Shown in pieces: positions 26,655 to 34,666 of a stretch of DNA of 64,000 nucleotides. Within the stretch, counting starts at the first letter, position 1; each line of letters starts with the position of its first letter. Position numbers and translations under genes: made by a program. The stretch is from Streptomyces hygroscopicus (lineage in GTDB: Bacteria; Actinomycetota; Actinomycetes; Streptomycetales; Streptomycetaceae). The notes beneath the pieces were generated by a model. It worked only from the letters and a program-made list of their open reading frames with translations, searched no databases and had not been told where the DNA came from. The DNA lies in assembly GCA_002021875.1 (NCBI GenBank), contig CP018627.1, positions 9,176,001 through 9,240,000 on the forward strand, given 5' to 3'.

Positions 26655-29600
26655 TCACCGGTAGCGGACTCGGATGCCGGGGCCGAGGTGTTCGGTCCCG
26701 GTGACGGTCTGTGTCCTGCCCACCAGGACGGTGAGCTGTGTCGGGGCCGTGCGCCCGGCCAGGGATGAGAGGTCCAAGGGGCCGGGGTTCGGGCCCTGGC
26801 ATGCGCCGAAGAACACGATTTCGAGGGAGCGGACGGCGTTGAGCGGGCTGAGGTCCGCCGGAAGGGCGCAGCGGTAGAAGCTCAGATCCGGGATACGCAG
26901 GGAGGATAACAAGACGGGGAGGCACGCAGTGAAGTCGAAGCCGCCCAGCCAAAGTTGTTTGAAGATGGGCGCCGCTGAAAGGCTCGCGAGGCTGCGCGGA
27001 GTCCCCGAGCCCGCCAGATACAGCTTGTCGAGTGACGGCAGATCGTGAAGAAACCCCAGGTCAGGATCACAAGGCAGATTTCCCAAGTTCAGTGTTGTCA
27101 AGGTCCCCGGCATGGGGATCTCGCTCACGGGAGGGAGAGAAGACCAGCTGGTGAGGCTCAATTCCTGAAGGTGTGTGAGCGCGTTCAACGGTGAGGCGTC
27201 CTCCAGGGCAGCGTCTCCGTTGATCGAAAGGGCGCTGAGCCGGGGATGGGCGGCGAGCGGACTCAGGTCGTTGTCGCCCACCAGCCGTGAGATCCACAGC
27301 GAGGAGAGTCCGGGGAGATCTGTGAGCGTCGCGAGGCCGGAAGTGAGCGGATGGCTGATCAATATCTTCCGTACGGATCGTAGCTTCCTGACCGCGGCCC
27401 ACTGGCTGGGGTGGGAGAGCCTCAGCGTGACGCGTTCCAAGGGAAACCGGGCGAGCACGCGCTGGGCGTACTCGTCCGGGTCGAAATACTCCCAGGCGTC
27501 GGCGAGTTCTTGGTACGCACCGTCTCGTTGCGCCGCCGCGTAAGCATCCAGCACATCGAGCGCACTCTCGCCACCGATGAGCGCGGCGGTCCGCACGGCC
27601 GCCTTGGCGGCCGCGTCCGTCAGACCGTCCAGAGAGCGCGGCAGCCGGCTGAGGACCGGATCCCCCACAGCCGCGAGTGACACGGCGTCCTTCCGGCGCC
27701 TCGGCGGCACCAGCACCCCGAGGTTCTCGTCCAGCCGTGCCGCGAGCCCCTCCGGCACGGACTCCATCGTCTCCAGGCAGGACGCCGCCAGCAGCCGCAA
27801 ACCCCGCGCATGGCGGCGTTCGGCCTCCGCACGGTCGAGGATGCCGGTGACGAGTTCCTGCCGCTGACTGCGGTTGGCATGTCCGGCGGCCATGATGATG
27901 GTCTCCCGCCAGGTGTCCAGATGGGCCCGCTCGACCAGATTGCCGATGCGGTCCTCCGCCGCCGCCTCCTCTGCCGCCAGGTACTCCTGGAAGCTGCGGT
28001 GCAGGAAGTCGATGCGGTCCTCGGCGGGGACGCGCAGCACCCCCGAACGCGACACAAGGTGATCCAGCACCGCCTCGCCCTGGGCGTCCAGGTGGCGCAT
28101 CGACGCCACCTTGACGGTGACATGGACCAGCGCCTTCTCCGTAGAAATCTCACTGCGGTTGTTGTCCGAAAGCCGCCACGCCAGATCCCGCAGCACGCAC
28201 AGCTTGTCGGTCAGGCTGAGCTGTATGTCCAGCGCGCTGGGAACCCCGCGCTCCGCGTCACGGCGCTGCACCAGCAGTTCCAGAGCTATGCGATACAGCT
28301 CCATGCGGTTGCGCGGCAGCCGCCGGCGCCGCCCCAGGTGCAACGCGCACAGCAGCGCGGCGAGCAGGGGGCTCGCTGCGAGTGTCCGCAGATGAGGGCG
28401 ATCCTGGAGCGCCGCCAGCAATGCCCGTTCGTAGTGCGGCAGCTCCTCCAGGGCGCACGGCAGATCACCGCCCTGAACTCCCACCGCCTGATGCCACTGT
28501 CGTACGAACGCCCGCAGATCCGCGGGCGTCATCCGCTCCAGCCCCACCGGGGCGAAACCCTCCGCGTGCAGCCAGTCACCGCGCGCGGCGGTCGGCCGGG
28601 ACGTCACCACCGTACGGGTCTGCGGGTAGGCGTTGAGCAGGAGCCGCAGCCACTCCCGGACCTTGCGCCGTTCGCTCGCGACGAGTTCGTCCACGCCGTC
28701 GACGAGCAGCAGCACCCGCCCCGCCTGGAACTCGCGGTCCATCCACGCCCGGGGCATATGGCCGGTCAGCGGCCCGGCCGTGGCGTCCAGCAGTTCCTCC
28801 GGGCGTGGCAGCTCGCGCGAGGCGTGACGCCGCAGTTTGACCAGGACGGGGACCAGGCTGTTCCACTCGGCCAGATCCCCGCTGAAGGTGCCGCGCGCCG
28901 CCGTGACGGCCAGCCAGTGGAGCAACGTCGTCTTGCCGGAACCCGCCTCCCCGCGCAGCAGAATGCGAACCGACTCCTTCAGCGCCGCCTCGACCCTTAC
29001 GCTCGCCGACGACTCCTGTTCCGCGCCGTTCCAGGAGCTGATGCCCGTCCGCAGCAGATGGTCCGGCCCACCGGCCGACCTTGGCGCCGCCCGGCCGTCT
29101 CCGTCCGTGCTGACCCGCAGACTGATGTAGGCGACGGATAATTTGGTGCGCGGGGCCTGACCGGCCGTGAAGCTGAACAGCTCCACCTCGTCCAGGGTGC
29201 GGCTGAGGAACTCCAGGTACTCCCTGCGGAAGGCGGCATCCTGATCTGCCCCCTGCGGCGCGTACAGCGATCTGACCGGGAGCCGCTCCAGCACCCGGCT
29301 CAGCTCGGGGCCGAGCTCGCCGACTCGCCCCAGCAATTCGGCGATGCCGCGCTCGGTGAAGACCGGGAGCCGTTGCAGGATCCGCACATAGCAGTCGCAG
29401 CACTCGGATAGCAGCAGCTCGTAGAAGTGCGTGGCCGCCTCACCCAGCCCGGCGGGCGGGGGAGCGGAGGCCCCCACCCGGCGGGCGAGCTCGGCGGGGT
29501 TGGCGTCGGACCCGAGGATCGCCTCATCGGACAGGTCCGCGTGCGCGAAGGCCGCCGTCACGGCGTCGAGCGCCGCCTGCCGCCCGCCCTCCTCCAGATC

Positions 29601-29831
29601 GCGGAACTCATGTCCGCACATGGGCTCAAGCCGCGCAGCGACCGCGTCCGCGATCTGCTCGAACTGCCGCTCCACGCCCCGCTGCGCCCGCAGCCCCGGC
29701 ACCCGCCGCCGGACCAGAGCGGACATCTCCATCCGGCTCTCCTGCTCGCGCCGACGCGGTTCGAGCCATAAACGCACGACGCGGGTCGCGACCGTCCGCC
29801 CGAGATTGATGGCAGCTGCCTCAGCGCTCAC
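26655..29831 (-). CDS. NACHT-domain STAND NTPase with C-terminal leucine-rich repeats
   Basis: Protein of 1058 residues, GTG start with AAAGGGG upstream. Residues 1-245 are a helical N-terminal domain with no recognisable enzyme motif. The NACHT core follows: Walker A GEAGSGKTT at 294-302, Walker B VLLLVDGVDEL at 373-383, then sensor-type motifs (TVVTSRPTA), a winged-helix part with FLHRSFQEYLAAEEA near 615, and about seven leucine-rich repeats from about 815 to 1040 (e.g. PLAAHPRLSALSING, PLNALTHLQELSL). This is the NLR layout; bacterial NACHT proteins of this kind protect against phages. No nuclease, TIR or protease effector is fused. It has its own transcript, since a terminator stands upstream. 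Convergent with the allantoicase gene, 13 bp apart. Confidence 0.9.
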   Translation of the reverse strand: MSAEAAAINLGRTVATRVVRLWLEPRRREQESRMEMSALVRRRVPGLRAQRGVERQFEQIADAVAARLEPMCGHEFRDLEEGGRQAALDAVTAAFAHADLSDEAILGSDANPAELARRVGASAPPPAGLGEAATHFYELLLSECCDCYVRILQRLPVFTERGIAELLGRVGELGPELSRVLERLPVRSLYAPQGADQDAAFRREYLEFLSRTLDEVELFSFTAGQAPRTKLSVAYISLRVSTDGDGRAAPRSAGGPDHLLRTGISSWNGAEQESSASVRVEAALKESVRILLRGEAGSGKTTLLHWLAVTAARGTFSGDLAEWNSLVPVLVKLRRHASRELPRPEELLDATAGPLTGHMPRAWMDREFQAGRVLLLVDGVDELVASERRKVREWLRLLLNAYPQTRTVVTSRPTAARGDWLHAEGFAPVGLERMTPADLRAFVRQWHQAVGVQGGDLPCALEELPHYERALLAALQDRPHLRTLAASPLLAALLCALHLGRRRRLPRNRMELYRIALELLVQRRDAERGVPSALDIQLSLTDKLCVLRDLAWRLSDNNRSEISTEKALVHVTVKVASMRHLDAQGEAVLDHLVSRSGVLRVPAEDRIDFLHRSFQEYLAAEEAAAEDRIGNLVERAHLDTWRETIIMAAGHANRSQRQELVTGILDRAEAERRHARGLRLLAASCLETMESVPEGLAARLDENLGVLVPPRRRKDAVSLAAVGDPVLSRLPRSLDGLTDAAAKAAVRTAALIGGESALDVLDAYAAAQRDGAYQELADAWEYFDPDEYAQRVLARFPLERVTLRLSHPSQWAAVRKLRSVRKILISHPLTSGLATLTDLPGLSSLWISRLVGDNDLSPLAAHPRLSALSINGDAALEDASPLNALTHLQELSLTSWSSLPPVSEIPMPGTLTTLNLGNLPCDPDLGFLHDLPSLDKLYLAGSGTPRSLASLSAAPIFKQLWLGGFDFTACLPVLLSSLRIPDLSFYRCALPADLSPLNAVRSLEIVFFGACQGPNPGPLDLSSLAGRTAPTQLTVLVGRTQTVTGTEHLGPGIRVRYR

Positions 29832-29982
29832 TCACACCCCTTTCTGGGCGCACCACTCCGGTTCCGGCTGGCCATCGCCGCCTGATGGCTCGGTGGGTGC
29901 TGGCGTCCCATCAGCTTATGAAACCGGGACCCCGCGGCGCGGCGGCTCCGCTTACGCCCAGTCAACTGGCCCTTGGGACAGT

Positions 29983-30021
29983 GAGAGCCCTGGAGCCCGT
30001 CGTGGGGTCTCCGGGGCTCTC
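29983..30021 (-). terminator. Long hairpin terminator behind the small membrane gene
   Basis: GAGAGCCC-T-GGAG and CTCC-G-GGGCTCTC pair into a 13-bp stem (one U-G wobble) with a 13-nt loop. It lies 64 bp after the stop of the 30086-30301 gene and before the NACHT start, so the two genes are probably separate transcripts. Confidence 0.75.
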
Positions 30022-30085
30022 TCATGTGCGGCGCCCGGGGGATGCCGCTCCGGGCCTCCGTGGGGCATGGGAGGCCGGGACGCCC

Positions 30086-30301
30086 TCATGCGGCGGCAGG
30101 CGGCTGTTCCTCCTCGTCGGCCGGGGGCGGCTGTTCGTCGGGCTGGGACGACTCGGGCTTCTTGAAACGCCTCCACGCGTCGCGCGCACGCTCGGCGGAG
30201 TCGATCACATCTGGGACCTGGTCGAGCAACCCCTTCAAGGAGAAGAGGAAGATCGCTGCCACGCCAGCGATGGCGAGAATGAGGAGGACTGCGCCGTCCA
30301 C
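30086..30301 (-). CDS. Small single-pass membrane protein upstream of the NACHT gene
   Basis: Protein of 71 residues. One N-terminal membrane helix (AVLLILAIAGVAAIFLFSL), a short amphipathic part (DQVPDVIDSAERARDAWRRFKK) and an acidic Pro/Gln/Glu-rich tail. No family recognised. It lies 254 bp upstream of the NACHT gene on the same strand, with a terminator between. It could be an unrelated housekeeping peptide or a membrane partner of the NACHT protein; sequence alone does not decide. Confidence 0.6.
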   Translation of the reverse strand: MDGAVLLILAIAGVAAIFLFSLKGLLDQVPDVIDSAERARDAWRRFKKPESSQPDEQPPPADEEEQPPAAA

Positions 30302-30667
30302 CGATCCTTACCTTCCCTGTCATGGGTCGGATCGGGTGCGTAGGCAGCCTCGACCCAAACCCTACGGTTCGGACCGAGACACCCACGCTGACGCGTACGC
30401 GAATGTTCTCGTGGTGGGCCTACTCTCCGGCCCGTTGCTCCAACTCGGCATTCTCCACTGAGTGTCTACCCGCCTGCGACGAGCCAGCCCGCGTCATCAG
30501 GAACAACGGCTGCGAATCGCCATGTCCAGCCAGCTCACACTGGCGGATAGTCCTGAATTCCCTGGTCGGCTTCGTCCCGGGGACGCTCAGGTGCGAGCGG
30601 GTAGTCATCCCGCTGAACGCAGGCTAGCGCATACCACCGCAGTACGTGTCAACACACAACTGAGCCT
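30302..30667. other. Gene-free stretch, lower GC than its surroundings
   Basis: About 365 bp with no convincing reading frame. A 62-codon frame on the minus strand (30420-30608) lacks a ribosome site and has no codon bias. The stretch is visibly less GC-rich than the flanks, as expected in an island built by insertion. No tRNA or att-type repeat was seen. Confidence 0.5.
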
Positions 30668-30688
30668 CACCCCGGTCGTGTTGGGGTG
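30668..30688 (-). terminator. Hairpin after the small genes
   Basis: CACCCC / GGGGTG, 6-bp stem with a 9-nt loop, 15 bp after the stop of the 30703-30963 gene. Confidence 0.4.
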
Positions 30689-30702
30689 GGGCTGGCTGCG
30701 GT

Positions 30703-30963
30703 TCAGTTCGTGGTGTCGTCTGGTGGCGGTGCGCCGAGGAGGAGTTCGTCACCGGCCGGGAAGCGCGCCGTGCCGCCCTCCTCCCAGGTGACCACGACGG
30801 CTAACCCGCCCATCGGGCCCTGGGCGGTCGACGCTTTCTTGACCGTGCGCCACTCGCCGTCGTAGCCGATCACGTCACCCGGACCGATCAGGGCAGCGCG
30901 CTTGGTAGGCAGGCTTAACCGTTCTTGTCGGCGAGCCTGATGCGGTCCAAAGGGGCTTCCCAC
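30703..30963 (-). CDS. Small hypothetical protein paired with an XRE regulator
   Basis: Protein of up to 86 residues. The GTG at 30963 has a GGAGG 9 nt upstream but lies 49 bp inside the preceding gene; a shorter product starting near the IGPGDVIGYDGEW segment is possible. The body (GDVIGYDGEWRTVKKASTAQG...AVVVTWEEGGTARFPAGDELLL) looks like a small beta-barrel of SH3 type. Function unknown. Same transcript as the next gene upstream. Confidence 0.5.
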   Translation of the reverse strand: MGSPFGPHQARRQERLSLPTKRAALIGPGDVIGYDGEWRTVKKASTAQGPMGGLAVVVTWEEGGTARFPAGDELLLGAPPPDDTTN

Positions 30964-31157
30964 TCGAGGCCACCTCCCCTCGGCCGCATGAACGCCGTTT
31001 GGCTGAACAGCTTTCCGGTGCCTTTGACGCGCTCCTCAATTACGCCTTGCAGCTCGCCTGTGCATCCGGTCGCGGTGTCTTCGACGAGTGTGCCCTTTGG
31101 GTACGGCAGGTCGCCGTGGCTGAGCACCGTCGGTGGCTTCTCTTCTGTCTGTGTCAT
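30915..31157 (-). CDS. Small hypothetical protein divergent from an XRE regulator
   Basis: Protein of 80 residues, ATG with GAGGG 3 nt upstream; a 5-codon longer start is possible. The YPKGTLVEDTATGCTGELQGVIEE...FMRPRGGGLEWEAPLDRIRLAD pattern is a small beta-rich domain often seen beside XRE-type regulators in Streptomyces. The function is not known. It heads a two-gene transcript facing away from the regulator at 31316, with a repeat-rich shared upstream region. Confidence 0.6.
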   Translation of the reverse strand: MTQTEEKPPTVLSHGDLPYPKGTLVEDTATGCTGELQGVIEERVKGTGKLFSQTAFMRPRGGGLEWEAPLDRIRLADKNG

Positions 31158-31208
31158 GATCCCTCGTCCCACCTGCGCGTACGTGTCTCACACAAGAGAA
31201 CTGCCGCC

Positions 31209-31239
31209 GTGCAAAGCGGACTTGCACACCTCTTGCACA
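31209..31239. promoter_or_regulatory. Operator-like repeats between the divergent XRE genes
   Basis: CTTGCACA occurs at 31221-31228 and 31232-31239, exactly 11 bp apart (one helical turn), and GTGCAA at 31209-31214 pairs with TTGCAC at 31222-31227 as an inverted repeat. This arrangement suits cooperative binding by the XRE protein in the divergent promoter region. Confidence 0.5.
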
Positions 31240-31315
31240 AGGAGCAAGCACATGAGTGCTGAGAGTGAGACGATGGGGCAGAGGTAACGCCAGTCGAGCG
31301 GGGAAGACGCACACT

Positions 31316-32485
31316 ATGAGCGCGACCAAGATTCCCGGACCGGGTGCGAACGTGGCTGTCTGCCGCAAGGCGCGCGGCTTCAGCCAGGTTGCCCTCGCTC
31401 GGCGTGCAGGCGTGTCCGTCTCGCTGCTGAGCAAGATCGAGGTGGGCGACCGCGCGCTGACCCAGGGCATTGCCGCTGCTCTCGCCCAAGCCATGGGGCT
31501 GACGCTGGATGAGCTGCTGGGCACGGCCCCTGTCGAGCGCACCGACGAGAAGAGCCTTGCCGCCCTCAATTACGTCATTCGACGGTTCGACATCCCCGAT
31601 ACACCGCCGACCCACCCCGAGGACCTTCCGCGCAGCCTGGCCGAGCTGAACGAGCACCGCTATCGGACCGAGCTGTCGGCGGTGTTGCAGAAGCTCCCGG
31701 GCGTGCTGGCCGACGCGACCAACTACGCGCACGCCACCCAGTCGCCCGATGCCTGGACCCGCGTCGCCGATACATACTCGGTCGTCTACTGGCTGGCCGC
31801 CCGGCACCGCTGGATGCACCTCGCCGAGTTGGCCGTCATGAAACAGCGGCTGGCCGCCGAGCGTGCGCACCCCATCGCGGCCACGGTGGCCGCCCGGGAC
31901 GAGGCCGGAGCCTTCCTGAACTCCGGAGACTTCGCAGGCGGGTTGGCCATTGTGGACCGCGCCGTTGTTGAGGCCGAGTCGACCTTGCGAGGCCATGACC
32001 GCGCCTATGGCCTGGGCATCCTGCACCTGCGCGGGCTGACGCTGGCCGGTCGGATCAAGGACAAGGCAACCGCCCAACGGCACATCGCGGCAGCGTGGCA
32101 GGTGGCCGAGGAGTTCCCTGAGGACATCGAGGACCACGGCATCCACTTCGGGCCCGAGAACACCGCTGTGCATGTCATCTCGACGGCCTCTGACATGGAG
32201 GACTACCGCGAGTCTCTCGACACGGCGGATGACCTGATCCGGGGTGGGGTGACGCTTCCGGCCACGCGCGTTGGTCCGCTGCACATGAACATCAGCCGGT
32301 CAAAGCTTGCCCTGGGGGACCGTGACGGGGCTCTCGAATCGCTCGAAGCGGCTTGGGACGTCGCGCCGGAGATGGCCCGGGTGCATCCGACCAGTCAAGA
32401 GCTGATGCGCGTGCTGACCTCGCTGCACCGCCGCAGCAACCCGCGTCTTACGAAGCTGGCCAAGCGGGCGGGCGTGCCCTTCTGA
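31316..32485 (+). CDS. XRE-family regulator with TPR-like C-terminal domain
   Basis: Protein of 389 residues from the ATG preceded by GGGAAGA; the frame is open 20 codons further upstream without a ribosome site. N-terminal helix-turn-helix (NVAVCRKARGFSQVALARRAGVSVSLLSKIEVGDRALTQGIAAALAQAMGLTLDELL, about 10-66), then a long all-helical region with tetratricopeptide-like pairs (e.g. HIAAAWQVAEEFPED, LALGDRDGALESLEAAWDVA). Such proteins often bind a peptide or a small protein partner. The divergent pair of small genes is the obvious target, and their products could be its ligands. Confidence 0.85.
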   Translation: MSATKIPGPGANVAVCRKARGFSQVALARRAGVSVSLLSKIEVGDRALTQGIAAALAQAMGLTLDELLGTAPVERTDEKSLAALNYVIRRFDIPDTPPTHPEDLPRSLAELNEHRYRTELSAVLQKLPGVLADATNYAHATQSPDAWTRVADTYSVVYWLAARHRWMHLAELAVMKQRLAAERAHPIAATVAARDEAGAFLNSGDFAGGLAIVDRAVVEAESTLRGHDRAYGLGILHLRGLTLAGRIKDKATAQRHIAAAWQVAEEFPEDIEDHGIHFGPENTAVHVISTASDMEDYRESLDTADDLIRGGVTLPATRVGPLHMNISRSKLALGDRDGALESLEAAWDVAPEMARVHPTSQELMRVLTSLHRRSNPRLTKLAKRAGVPF

Positions 32486-32520
32486 ACTACCGGGGAGTTC
32501 CCGATTCGTCGAGGACGTCA

Positions 32521-32547
32521 GCGCCCCGTCCGGAACGCGCGGGGCGC
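32521..32547. terminator. Hairpin terminator between converging genes
   Basis: GCGCCCCG / CGGGGCGC, 8-bp stem, 11-nt loop, between the XRE-TPR gene and the minus-strand gene that follows. Confidence 0.6.
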
Positions 32548-32566
32548 CGCCCTCTCGGCTGGTCGC

Positions 32567-33424
32567 TCAGGCCGCCGGATTCGGGACCCCGATCGGGTTG
32601 GGGAAGCGCAGGGCGGCGGCGCAGGCGGTGGCCAGGGGGGTGAGGAGTCTTACCAGGGTCGCCACCTCGTCGGGGCCCAGCGGTCGCCATGGGCGTTCCG
32701 CCGCTCGGTCGGTCGCGGTCTCGGCCGTCCGGAGCAGCTCGCGTCCGGCCTGTGTCGCGGTGCCGTCCGGGGTGAGCAGGGCCCGGTCGGTCAGGCGCCG
32801 GGCGGCGGCGTCCCACTCCTGGTCGGTCCAGCCGCGGTGGGGCTGGAGTTCGGTGCGGGGGAGGTCGACGGCGGAACGGAGGACGAGGGCTTCGCAGCCG
32901 TCGAGACCGGCGGCGACCAGGGCCGCGACATGGCCGTCGCCGCGGTGCTCGCGCAGCAGGGTCGTCGCATGCCACAGCCGTTCGATCGGCTTGTCGGGGA
33001 AGTCCAGCGCGCCGTTCGCGGCGGCCAGTACCCGGCCGGACCCCTCCAGGCCCGCCGCGCGGGGGACCAGGGCCTCGGCGGCGCGCTCCACCTCGCGCTC
33101 GCGCCCGGCGAGCAGCCGGTCGAGGGCGGCCGCGGCGCCCGTACGGCGGAGCTCCAGGGCCCGCCCGGGCGTGGTCAGGGACCAGACGTCGGGCAGGGCG
33201 CGGGCGACCATGGCGGGCGCGAAGGTGAAGAAGGCGGCCACGACGGGCTCCGGCCCGACCGGTCCGAGGGGCGCGGCGCGGCCCGCGAAGTAGCCGCGCC
33301 AGAAGCCGCGCAGCCCGACGTCCTCGTACGCGGCCTCGGCCTCCGGTGCGAAGTACGCGACCGCGTGGATCGGCTCGAAAAGGGCCCACATCGTGCGGGC
33401 CGTCGTCGCAGCGCTGGTGTTCAT
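32567..33424 (-). CDS. SCO6745/SalK-like helical protein
   Basis: Protein of 285 residues; the second ATG (33424) has GGGAG at 7 nt and is preferred to the ATG two codons before. Start region ARTMWALFEPIHAVAYFAPEAEAAYEDVGLRGFWRGYFAGRAAPLGPVGPEPVVAAFFTF is highly typical of a large actinobacterial family named after SCO6745 and related to SalK. The C-terminal half (HRGWTDQEWDAAARRLTDRALLTPDGTATQAGREL) looks like a winged helix of MarR type. Role unknown; possibly a ligand-responsive regulator. Confidence 0.8.
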   Translation of the reverse strand: MNTSAATTARTMWALFEPIHAVAYFAPEAEAAYEDVGLRGFWRGYFAGRAAPLGPVGPEPVVAAFFTFAPAMVARALPDVWSLTTPGRALELRRTGAAAALDRLLAGREREVERAAEALVPRAAGLEGSGRVLAAANGALDFPDKPIERLWHATTLLREHRGDGHVAALVAAGLDGCEALVLRSAVDLPRTELQPHRGWTDQEWDAAARRLTDRALLTPDGTATQAGRELLRTAETATDRAAERPWRPLGPDEVATLVRLLTPLATACAAALRFPNPIGVPNPAA

Positions 33425-33594
33425 CGCCATGCTCCCTTCAGCATCGCCCCCGGGGCCGGGCCGCGACCGGCATTGTGCCAAGCTCCCGGAACCCGGACAT
33501 CCGGGTCGGACGTTGACCCGGATGTCCGATTACGGCATCACCTGACACCATCTGGCATCACCGGCGCCTGATACGACCTTCGAGGAGATCGGCT

Positions 33595-34425
33595 GTGACC
33601 CTGCGGCAAGAGATCGTCGGCAACGCCATGCAGATGGCGGTCTGCACCCTGCAGCCGGGGCAGACCGTCTACTGCGAGGCCGGGAAGTTCCTGTTCAAGA
33701 CGGCGAACGTGACGATGGAGACCCGGCTGTCCGGGCCCGGCGGGGGCGGCGGTCAGGCCGCCGGGGGCAATGGCGGGAGCGCCGGGGGCGGCGGGATGGG
33801 CGGGATGCTGCGCCAGGCCATGGGCACCGCCATGCAGGTGGGGCAGCGGGCGCTGGCCGGGGAGTCGCTGGCGTTCCAGTACTTCACCGCCACCGGCGGC
33901 GAGGGCACCGTCGGCTTCGCGGGGGTGCTGCCCGGTGAGATGCGGGCGCTGGAGCTGGACGGGGCGCGGGCGTGGTTCGCGGAGAAGGACGCCTTCGTGG
34001 CGGCCGAGTCCACTGTGGAGTTCGGGATCGCCTTCCAGGGCGGGAAGACCGGGCGCAGCGGCGGCGAGGGATTCATCCTGGAGAAGTTCACCGGGCACGG
34101 CACCGTGATCATCTGTGGTGCGGGCAACTTCATCGACCTGAATCCGGCCGATTTCGGCGGCCGGATCGAGGTCGACACGGGCTGCATCGTGGCCTTCGAG
34201 GAAGGCATCCGGTACGGCGTGGAGCGCATCGGCGGGCTCAACCGCCAGGGGCTGATGAACGCGGTCTTCGGCGGCGAGGGGCTGTCGCTGGCCACGCTGG
34301 AGGGCAACGGGCGGGTGATCCTGCAGTCGCTCACCATCGAGGGCCTGGCGAACGCCCTGAAGAAGGCGCAGGGCGGCGACAAGCAGGGGCCGACGGGCGG
34401 GATGTTCTCCACCCACGCGGGGTGA
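33595..34425 (+). CDS. AIM24-family (TIGR00266-like) protein
   Basis: Protein of 276 residues, GTG start with GAGGAGAT upstream. The double-stranded beta-helix pattern of the family is clear: VCTLQPGQTVYCEAGKFLF near the start, LAFQYFTATGGEGTVGFAG, ILEKFTGHGTVIICGAGNFIDLNPADFGGRIEVDTGCIVAFEEGIRYGVERIG. A Gly-rich insert (about residues 50-70) separates the first strands. Bacterial members are widespread and poorly understood; links to membrane stress or tellurite resistance are suggested for relatives. Convergent with the DUF6126 gene. Confidence 0.87.
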   Translation: MTLRQEIVGNAMQMAVCTLQPGQTVYCEAGKFLFKTANVTMETRLSGPGGGGGQAAGGNGGSAGGGGMGGMLRQAMGTAMQVGQRALAGESLAFQYFTATGGEGTVGFAGVLPGEMRALELDGARAWFAEKDAFVAAESTVEFGIAFQGGKTGRSGGEGFILEKFTGHGTVIICGAGNFIDLNPADFGGRIEVDTGCIVAFEEGIRYGVERIGGLNRQGLMNAVFGGEGLSLATLEGNGRVILQSLTIEGLANALKKAQGGDKQGPTGGMFSTHAG

Positions 34426-34434
34426 CGAGCGGCT

Positions 34435-34449
34435 GGGCCCCTGGGGCCC
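34435..34449. terminator. Short GC-rich hairpin between converging genes
   Basis: GGGCCCC-T-GGGGCCC, nearly a perfect palindrome, between the AIM24 and DUF6126 genes. The folded loop would be 3-5 nt once the centre opens. Confidence 0.4.
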
Positions 34450-34462
34450 GGTCCCCCGCCTC

Positions 34463-34666
34463 TTACCCGCCCGCGACGTAGAAGAGGAAGAAGAGGAAAG
34501 CGGCGATGAAGTGGACGCCCACGAGGTAGATGAAGACCCGGACCGTGAAGCTCATCGGCGCCCGGTCCTCCTCGTTCGGGCCGGTCCGGGCATGCACCGT
34601 CGGGTCCGCCCGGGTATCGCTCGGGCTCATCTGGTGCGCGGTCATGTCGTTCCCGTCCTCCTTCAT
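34463..34666 (-). CDS. DUF6126-like small membrane protein
   Basis: Protein of 67 residues from the ATG that overlaps the regulator's stop (ATGA); a second ATG seven codons in is also possible and has a GGAGG upstream. A hydrophilic N-terminus with EEDRAP is followed by one membrane helix, FTVRVFIYLVGVHFIAAFLFFLFYV. This matches the DUF6126 proteins regularly found behind XRE-cupin regulators in Streptomyces. The pairing is known; the function is not. Confidence 0.8.
   Translation of the reverse strand: MKEDGNDMTAHQMSPSDTRADPTVHARTGPNEEDRAPMSFTVRVFIYLVGVHFIAAFLFFLFYVAGG

Noticed and set aside
30420..30608. 62-codon minus-strand frame between the NACHT island modules
   Set aside because: No ribosome site, no coding bias, no recognisable product.
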